From Sebaldella sp. S0638 (lineage in GTDB: Bacteria; Fusobacteriota; Fusobacteriia; Fusobacteriales; Leptotrichiaceae): DNA of 56,683 nucleotides. Under the pieces are notes generated by a model, which had not been told where the DNA came from, did not search any database, and was given only the letters and a program-made list of their open reading frames with translations. Location: NCBI RefSeq assembly GCF_024158605.1, contig NZ_JAMZGM010000016.1:1-56683 (forward strand). Reading direction: 5' to 3'. Positions 52,769-56,683 of the stretch are shown piece by piece; position 1 is the first letter of the stretch, and every line of letters begins with the position of its first letter. The position numbers and the translations under genes were made by a program.

Positions 52769-53395
52769 ATGAGAGTAGTAGCAATAAACGGAAGTCCGCA
52801 TAAAAACGGAAATACCTATGAAAGTCTGGCTGTAATAACCAGAGAATTGGAAAATCAGGGGATTGAAACAGAAATTGTTCATATTGGAAATAAGGTGATA
52901 AGAGGCTGTACAGGGTGTAACCATTGTCAGAAAACAGAAGGAAACAACTGTATTTTTAATGATGATCCGGTTAATGAAACTGCACTGAAAATGGCTGAGG
53001 CGGATGGTATAATCCTGGGTTCGCCTGTTTATTATTCCGGAATTGCAGGGACTATGAAGTCTTTTTTGGACAGGGTTTTCTATTCCAAGTCAAGTTATTT
53101 TAGATACAAGGTATGTACTGCTGTTGCAGCTGTAAGACGTTCAGGAGGTGTGGATACTTTTCATCAGCTGAATAATTACTTTAATCTAGGCGAAATGCTG
53201 ATAGTACCTTCGCATTACTGGAGTGTCATACACGGAAGAAGACCTGGTGAAGTGCTGCAGGATGAAGAAGGTGTCCAGACTATCCGTGAAGTAGGGAAGA
53301 GCATGGCATGGCTTATGAAAAGTCTGGAAGTTTCTAAGGGTGAAGTAGAAAAACCTGAGAGGGAAGAGAGAAAGTGGACACATTTTATAAGATAA
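52769..53395 (+). CDS. NAD(P)H-dependent FMN reductase/flavodoxin-fold protein
   Basis: The product is 208 aa from ATG 52769; ATG 52763 overlaps the AGGAGGA Shine-Dalgarno. The FMN site INGSPHKNGNTYES (about residues 6-19), a CTGCNHCQK Cys cluster (about 48-56) and SPVYYSGIAGTMKSFLDR (about 83-100) mark the iron-sulfur flavoprotein-like NADPH reductases (NADPH-dependent FMN reductase family). It may reduce quinones, nitro compounds or metals. It stands alone with a strong terminator after it. The CxxCxxC cluster hints at redox or metal use. Confidence 0.88.
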   Translation: MRVVAINGSPHKNGNTYESLAVITRELENQGIETEIVHIGNKVIRGCTGCNHCQKTEGNNCIFNDDPVNETALKMAEADGIILGSPVYYSGIAGTMKSFLDRVFYSKSSYFRYKVCTAVAAVRRSGGVDTFHQLNNYFNLGEMLIVPSHYWSVIHGRRPGEVLQDEEGVQTIREVGKSMAWLMKSLEVSKGEVEKPEREERKWTHFIR

Positions 53396-53407
53396 ATAAA
53401 TAAAGGT

Positions 53408-53447
53408 TCTGATCTGTTTATTTTTGGTAAATAGATCAGATTTTTTT
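53408..53447 (+). terminator. Strong terminator after the flavoprotein gene
   Basis: TCTGATCT-G-TTTA (53408-53420) pairs with TAAA-T-AGATCAGA (53428-53440) around a 7-nt loop, then TTTTTTT. Confidence 0.88.
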
Positions 53448-53467
53448 ATCAAAAAATAATTTATGTC

Positions 53468-53498
53468 TTGACTTGGAGTCAGCTCCATATTATATAAT
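53468..53498 (+). promoter_or_regulatory. MerR-type promoter with 19-bp spacer and dyad operator
   Basis: TTGACT (53468-53473) and TATAAT (53493-53498) are 19 bp apart. The dyad TGGAG-TCAG-CTCCA (53474-53487) fills the spacer. This is the layout of promoters switched on by MerR-family activators. No merR gene lies in the window. It drives the SDR gene. Confidence 0.75.
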
Positions 53499-53563
53499 AA
53501 CAATATAGAAAATAATATCAGTTGTTACAGGCTGGTATAAAATAAAAAACAGGAGGTCAGAAA

Positions 53564-54331
53564 ATGAAATATACAGTTATTACAGGAGCAAGTACAGGGA
53601 TAGGGTATGAAGCAGCACTTGCTTTTGCCGGGAAAAATAAAAACCTTATTATTGTTGCGAGAAGCAAGGAGAAACTGGAGCAGCTGGAAAAAGAAATAAA
53701 GCAGATTAATCCTGATTTAGATGTTATTGTAAAGGTTTCGGATTTATCTGTTATGGAAAATGTGTATAAACTTTATGAAGATTTAAAAAAATATGAGCTG
53801 GAAACATGGATTAATAATGCCGGTTTTGGGAATACAGGTCTGGTTAAGGATCAGGAGCTCGGAAAAATAGAAATGATGCTGAATCTGAATATAGAAGCAC
53901 TGACTATTTTATCTACACTTTTTACAAAGGATTACAGTGATACGGAAGGGACACAGCTGATTAATGTTTCTTCTGTGGGCGGTTATTCCGTGGTAGACAA
54001 TAACGTTACATATTCAGCAACAAAATTTTATGTAAGTGCTTTTACTGAAGGATTGGCACAGGAACTTGGCAAAAGAGGCGGGAAAATGAAAGTAAAGGTT
54101 CTGGCTCCTGCTGCTACTGAAACAGAGTTTGCTAATGTTGCTCTGGGAGTTAATAATTTTGATTATGAAGAAAGTACACCAAGATTTCATACAGCGAAGG
54201 AAATGGCAGAGTTTTTGATGAAACTTTATGAATCAGATAAAATAATTGGTATTGTAGATATTCAGACATATGAGTTCAAACTGACAGACCCTGTTTTCAA
54301 TTTTAGACAAAGCCAGACAATGAAAGATTAA
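53564..54331 (+). CDS. Short-chain dehydrogenase/reductase (SDR)
   Basis: This 255-aa Rossmann oxidoreductase has the coenzyme motif TGASTGIGYE (about residues 6-15), NNAGFG (about 85-90) and the catalytic SSVGG...YSATK with Ser, Tyr and Lys (about residues 136-157). It resembles DltE/YohF-like SDRs acting on aldehydes or ketones. The coenzyme is probably NADP(H). AGGAGG precedes the ATG. The MerR-type promoter suggests induction by an electrophile, aldehyde or thiol stress. Terminator at 54366-54396. Confidence 0.9.
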   Translation: MKYTVITGASTGIGYEAALAFAGKNKNLIIVARSKEKLEQLEKEIKQINPDLDVIVKVSDLSVMENVYKLYEDLKKYELETWINNAGFGNTGLVKDQELGKIEMMLNLNIEALTILSTLFTKDYSDTEGTQLINVSSVGGYSVVDNNVTYSATKFYVSAFTEGLAQELGKRGGKMKVKVLAPAATETEFANVALGVNNFDYEESTPRFHTAKEMAEFLMKLYESDKIIGIVDIQTYEFKLTDPVFNFRQSQTMKD

Positions 54332-54365
54332 AACAATGTCGTAAATGAGAATCGTATTCGTAAAA

Positions 54366-54396
54366 AATCATCTTGAAACAGAGATGGTTTTTTATT
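54366..54396 (+). terminator. Terminator after the SDR gene
   Basis: AATCATCT (54366-54373) pairs with AGATGGTT (54382-54389), one G-U pair, then TTTTTAT. Confidence 0.8.
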
Positions 54397-54475
54397 TTGT
54401 CTGTAAATAATTATACGGTTGATTATATGGTGAGGTGTTATCATATATATATTATGAATAATAAGTCGTTTTTAT

Positions 54476-54504
54476 TTGACATTATGGATATTTTTATATA
54501 CAAT
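54476..54504 (+). promoter_or_regulatory. Promoter of the exported GlcG/HbpS-like gene
   Basis: TTGACA (54476-54481) and TACAAT (54499-54504) are 17 bp apart, 34 bp before the ATG. This shows that the open frame reading through it is non-coding. Confidence 0.75.
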
Positions 54505-54537
54505 CGATATAATGAAAAAATAATAAGAGGTGATTTC

Positions 54538-55011
54538 ATGAAAAAGTTTATTTACATTTTGGGGTTATTGGTACTAAGTCTGACTTCATTCAGCGATGCT
54601 CTTGTACAAAAAAATATTTCACTTGATATTGCGCAGAATCTGGCGACTGAGGTACTAAAAGAGGCAAAAAAGGAAAAAGTTAATATATCACTGGTAATAC
54701 TTGATAAGGGCGGAAATGTAGTCTTATCTATGAAAGAAGACAATGCTGCTGTGCATACAATGAAAACTGCACAGAAGAAAGCATTTACAGCTCTTTCATT
54801 CGGAATTACCACTACAGAATTTGCTTCACGTGTTGAAAAAGTTCCTAATCTGACTCAGATTGAGAATACAACTACTTTAGGAGGAGGAATTCCTATAAAA
54901 GTCGGGAATGAAACTATAGGTTCAATAGGAATCGGCGGTGCACCTTCAGGAGCGATAGATGAAAAGATCGGAGCTGCTGCTCTTTCGAGAATAAGCAATC
55001 TTTTGAAATAA
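54538..55011 (+). CDS. Exported GlcG/HbpS-family protein
   Basis: The product is 157 aa from ATG 54538, with AGAGGTG upstream. A signal peptide covers residues 1-20 (LGLLVLSLTSFSDA). The mature domain has the HbpS/GlcG (DUF336) pattern: ISLVILDKGGNVVLSMKED, then TAQKKAFTALSFG and TLGGGIPIKVG...GSIGIGGAPSG. Family members bind haem or act as cofactor-linked sensors. The substrate here is unknown. Export to the periplasm is typical of the HbpS branch. A terminator follows at 55030-55074. Confidence 0.85.
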   Translation: MKKFIYILGLLVLSLTSFSDALVQKNISLDIAQNLATEVLKEAKKEKVNISLVILDKGGNVVLSMKEDNAAVHTMKTAQKKAFTALSFGITTTEFASRVEKVPNLTQIENTTTLGGGIPIKVGNETIGSIGIGGAPSGAIDEKIGAAALSRISNLLK

Positions 55012-55029
55012 TTAATATATTTGAGATAC

Positions 55030-55074
55030 AGGACTATGCGAAAATGTAATTTTATTTTTGGCATAGTCCTTTTA
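55030..55074 (+). terminator. Terminator after the GlcG/HbpS-like gene
   Basis: AGGACTATGC (55030-55039) and GCATAGTCCT (55061-55070) form a perfect 10-bp stem with a 21-nt loop, then TTTT. Confidence 0.82.
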
Positions 55075-55163
55075 AAATTATCATATAAATTAAATAGAGA
55101 AAAACTTACTAAAAAACAGTTATGACTATTATTTGATAATATCTGCGAAAAATAAGTAATAAT

Positions 55164-55173
55164 GTGCTATAAT
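55164..55173 (+). promoter_or_regulatory. Extended -10 promoter upstream of the leader ORF
   Basis: TGTGCTATAAT context contains TATAAT (55168-55173) with the extended TGn element. No good -35 is present at 17 bp. Confidence 0.5.
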
Positions 55174-55221
55174 ATGGTGCATTTTAAATATGGAAATATG
55201 AAACAGAAAGGAGACTTATTT

Positions 55222-55281
55222 ATGTTAAATAAAAAACTAATGGATAGTGTATCAGAAAAGGAGGGATCTAAAAAAAGATAA
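55222..55281 (+). CDS. 19-residue leader peptide upstream of the RsgA-like gene
   Basis: ATG 55222 with AAAGGAG upstream encodes MLNKKLMDSVSEKEGSKKR and a TAA. Its codons for KEGS contain GGAGGGA (55260-55266), which pairs with TCCCTCC (55289-55295). Ribosome position on this ORF could therefore change the downstream fold and access to the rsgA Shine-Dalgarno. Leader peptides of this size precede some antibiotic-resistance genes. The ORF itself has no other likely function. Confidence 0.5.
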   Translation: MLNKKLMDSVSEKEGSKKR

Positions 55282-55295
55282 ATTAATTTCCCTCC
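55260..55295 (+). promoter_or_regulatory. Hairpin with a possible alternative pairing to the rsgA Shine-Dalgarno
   Basis: GGAGGGA (55260-55266) and TCCCTCC (55289-55295) form a 7-bp stem. The CCTCC at 55291-55295 can instead pair with GGAGG (55321-55325), the ribosome-binding site of the GTPase gene. This is a candidate on/off translational switch. Confidence 0.45.
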
Positions 55296-55334
55296 GAATT
55301 CAAACAATAAAAATAATTTTGGAGGAAAAAAATA

Positions 55335-56411
55335 ATGTATTTAAATTTGAAAAAATATGGACTAAGCGACCGTTTTGAACAGGAAGCTTCATTATATAGA
55401 AATCTGTTTCCGGCGAGAATTACAGAACAGCACCGTGATTTGTACAAAGTAATGTGTGAGCATGGGGAACTTATTGCAGGTATCTCAGGGAATTTAGCTT
55501 ATCACGCAGAAGATCTTATGAGTTTTCCGGCAGTGGGCGACTGGGTGATGATAGACAGAACAGACAGTGCTTCGGGAAATGCAGTAATCAAGAATATTTT
55601 AGGGCGGAAAAGCGTTTTTGTGCGTCAGACAGCCGGCACATCAAATGAACAGCAGGTAGTTGCTGCTAATATAGATACGATATTTATCTGTATGTCTTTG
55701 AATTCAGACTTTAATGTAAGAAGGATCGAGCGTTATCTGACAGTTGCGTGGGATAGTATGGCTGCACCGGTTATCGTACTTACAAAATCTGACCTGTGTG
55801 ATAATCTGGAAGAAAAGCTGGAAGAATTATCAACAGTGAGTCTTGGAATAGATGTAATTGTCTGTTCATCGGAAAATGAAAACGGATATCATGATGTTAA
55901 TAATTATATCGCAGAAGGAAAAACAATAGCATTTATAGGTTCGTCAGGTGTGGGGAAGTCTACATTGATTAACAGGCTGGCAGGAAATGAAGATCAGGTT
56001 GTTAGTGAGATTCGCTCCGGTGATGACAAAGGAAAGCATACCACTACTTACAGACAGCTAAAACTATTGCCAAACGGAGGAATTGTAATAGATACTCCGG
56101 GAATGCGTGAATTACAGCTTTATTCAGGTGATTTGTCAAAGACGTTTGAAGATATAGAAGAATTTGCCGCACAGTGTAAATATAAAAACTGTTCGCATAC
56201 TTCGGAACCGGGCTGTATGGTCAGGGAAGCAATTGAAAACGGGACTTTATCTGAAAAACGCTTTAGAAATTATCAAAAATTACAGCGTGAGATGGAATAC
56301 AGCAATTTGAACTCACGTCAGACCGAACAGGAAAAAATTAACAGAATGTTTGGAAGTAAAAAGGAAATGAAAAAAGTGATGAAACAGATGAAAAATAAAA
56401 AAAGCAGATAA
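55335..56411 (+). CDS. Ribosome small-subunit-dependent GTPase A (RsgA family)
   Basis: This 358-aa protein has an OB fold (residues 35-110), then a circularly permuted GTPase: G4 LTKSDL (about 153-158), G1 GSSGVGKSTL (about 204-213) and G3 DTPGM (about 255-259). A C-terminal zinc finger with CKYKNC, His and PGC follows (about 285-301). RsgA helps 30S maturation. The length is greater than many RsgA proteins (about 290 aa), with a lysine-rich tail. This long type is often a second copy beside the housekeeping one. GGAGG precedes the ATG. Control by a leader peptide is suggested upstream. Confidence 0.9.
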   Translation: MYLNLKKYGLSDRFEQEASLYRNLFPARITEQHRDLYKVMCEHGELIAGISGNLAYHAEDLMSFPAVGDWVMIDRTDSASGNAVIKNILGRKSVFVRQTAGTSNEQQVVAANIDTIFICMSLNSDFNVRRIERYLTVAWDSMAAPVIVLTKSDLCDNLEEKLEELSTVSLGIDVIVCSSENENGYHDVNNYIAEGKTIAFIGSSGVGKSTLINRLAGNEDQVVSEIRSGDDKGKHTTTYRQLKLLPNGGIVIDTPGMRELQLYSGDLSKTFEDIEEFAAQCKYKNCSHTSEPGCMVREAIENGTLSEKRFRNYQKLQREMEYSNLNSRQTEQEKINRMFGSKKEMKKVMKQMKNKKSR

Positions 56412-56527
56412 GATACAGGTATATTTATTTGGGAAATCGCTAATTATATTTGATTTTCCCGGCGAATCAAGTATCATAAGACAGAATAAACTATAGTGAA
56501 ATAAAAAATAACAGATGAAATTATAAA

Positions 56528-56556
56528 AAAGGTTCTCCATTGCGGGGAACTTTTTA
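56528..56556 (+). terminator. Probable terminator downstream of the RsgA-like gene
   Basis: AGGTTCTCC pairs with GGGGAACT with one bulged base, then TTTTAT. Another dyad TTGATT...AATCAA lies at 56451-56470. Confidence 0.55.
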
Positions 56557-56683
56557 TGTTAGTTATAAATTTTTATAGAACCATAATGAAGGGAATAAAG
56601 CTAAGGTTTGGGAGTGTGCAAGAAAGTCTGTAAATTAAATCTGATATAATAAAAGATTTGTTTTTCATATATTGATTTATCTA
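56557..56683. other. End of window without a recognised gene
   Basis: AT-rich sequence with a TATAAT near 56645 that could be the -10 of a gene beyond the edge. No complete ORF. Confidence 0.4.

Overview
The window is AT-rich DNA from a diderm (outer-membrane) bacterium. TamB, BamA and LpxD occur beside a clostridial-style SufCBDSU operon, LuxS, HicAB and short AT-rich intergenic regions. This mix, with many signal-bearing tiny proteins, points to Fusobacteriota and most likely the Leptotrichia/Sebaldella group. That assignment is inference from protein style, not from a marker gene; no rRNA or tRNA gene was seen.

Layout. (1) About 1-6,900 is the right end of a contractile-tail (P2/Mu-like) prophage or tail-derived particle: spike, gp25, baseplate J, tail protein I, tail fibre, a GH108 endolysin, holin-like membrane proteins, then tiny genes and at least three orphan promoter/hairpin/terminator modules. 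The spike gene looks frameshifted and baseplate J carries an in-frame TAA, so this element may be decaying. (2) 7,060-12,501 is a K+ uptake pair (TrkH/TrkA), then mnmG, rsmG and parB, an order typical of an origin-proximal region. (3) 12,536-20,905 is an outer-membrane block: tamB, bamA, lpxD and a lipoprotein. (4) 20,980-27,642 is housekeeping: a GltD-like oxidoreductase, hslO, a STAS protein, ddl, luxS, tatD, a DUF4870-like protein and acpS. (5) 28,138-33,106 is sufC-B-D-S-U behind a consensus promoter with a dense array of CAAAAT/ATTTTG dyads. (6) 33,240-36,051 holds hicAB, a DUF1877 protein and gdhA.

(7) On the minus strand, 41,585-36,149 holds a PTS EIIBC permease, an aspartase/fumarase-superfamily lyase, a YdjC/ChbG deacetylase, and a separately transcribed BglG/PRD-like regulator. 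This is the strongest candidate for an undescribed catabolic pathway: uptake and phosphorylation, deacetylation and beta-elimination of a modified amino sugar. (8) 41,809-47,294 is accessory: a 28-residue lipopeptide precursor, a DKNYY-repeat protein, a MarR/MFS efflux unit with dyad operators, three tiny exported proteins, and an RHH/RelE toxin-antitoxin pair. (9) On the minus strand, 51,655-48,099 is pstB-phoU-phoB-phoR behind a textbook Pho box (four TTTACA-like repeats at 11-bp steps ending next to TATAAT), with no pstSCA adjacent. (10) 51,821-56,411 holds an RluA-type pseudouridine synthase, a flavoprotein reductase, an SDR with a MerR-type 19-bp-spacer promoter, an exported GlcG/HbpS-like protein, and an RsgA-family GTPase preceded by a 19-codon leader ORF and a switchable anti-Shine-Dalgarno hairpin.

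No CRISPR array, insertion sequence or integrase gene was seen. All functional calls come from reading motifs and context by eye; no database search was possible.
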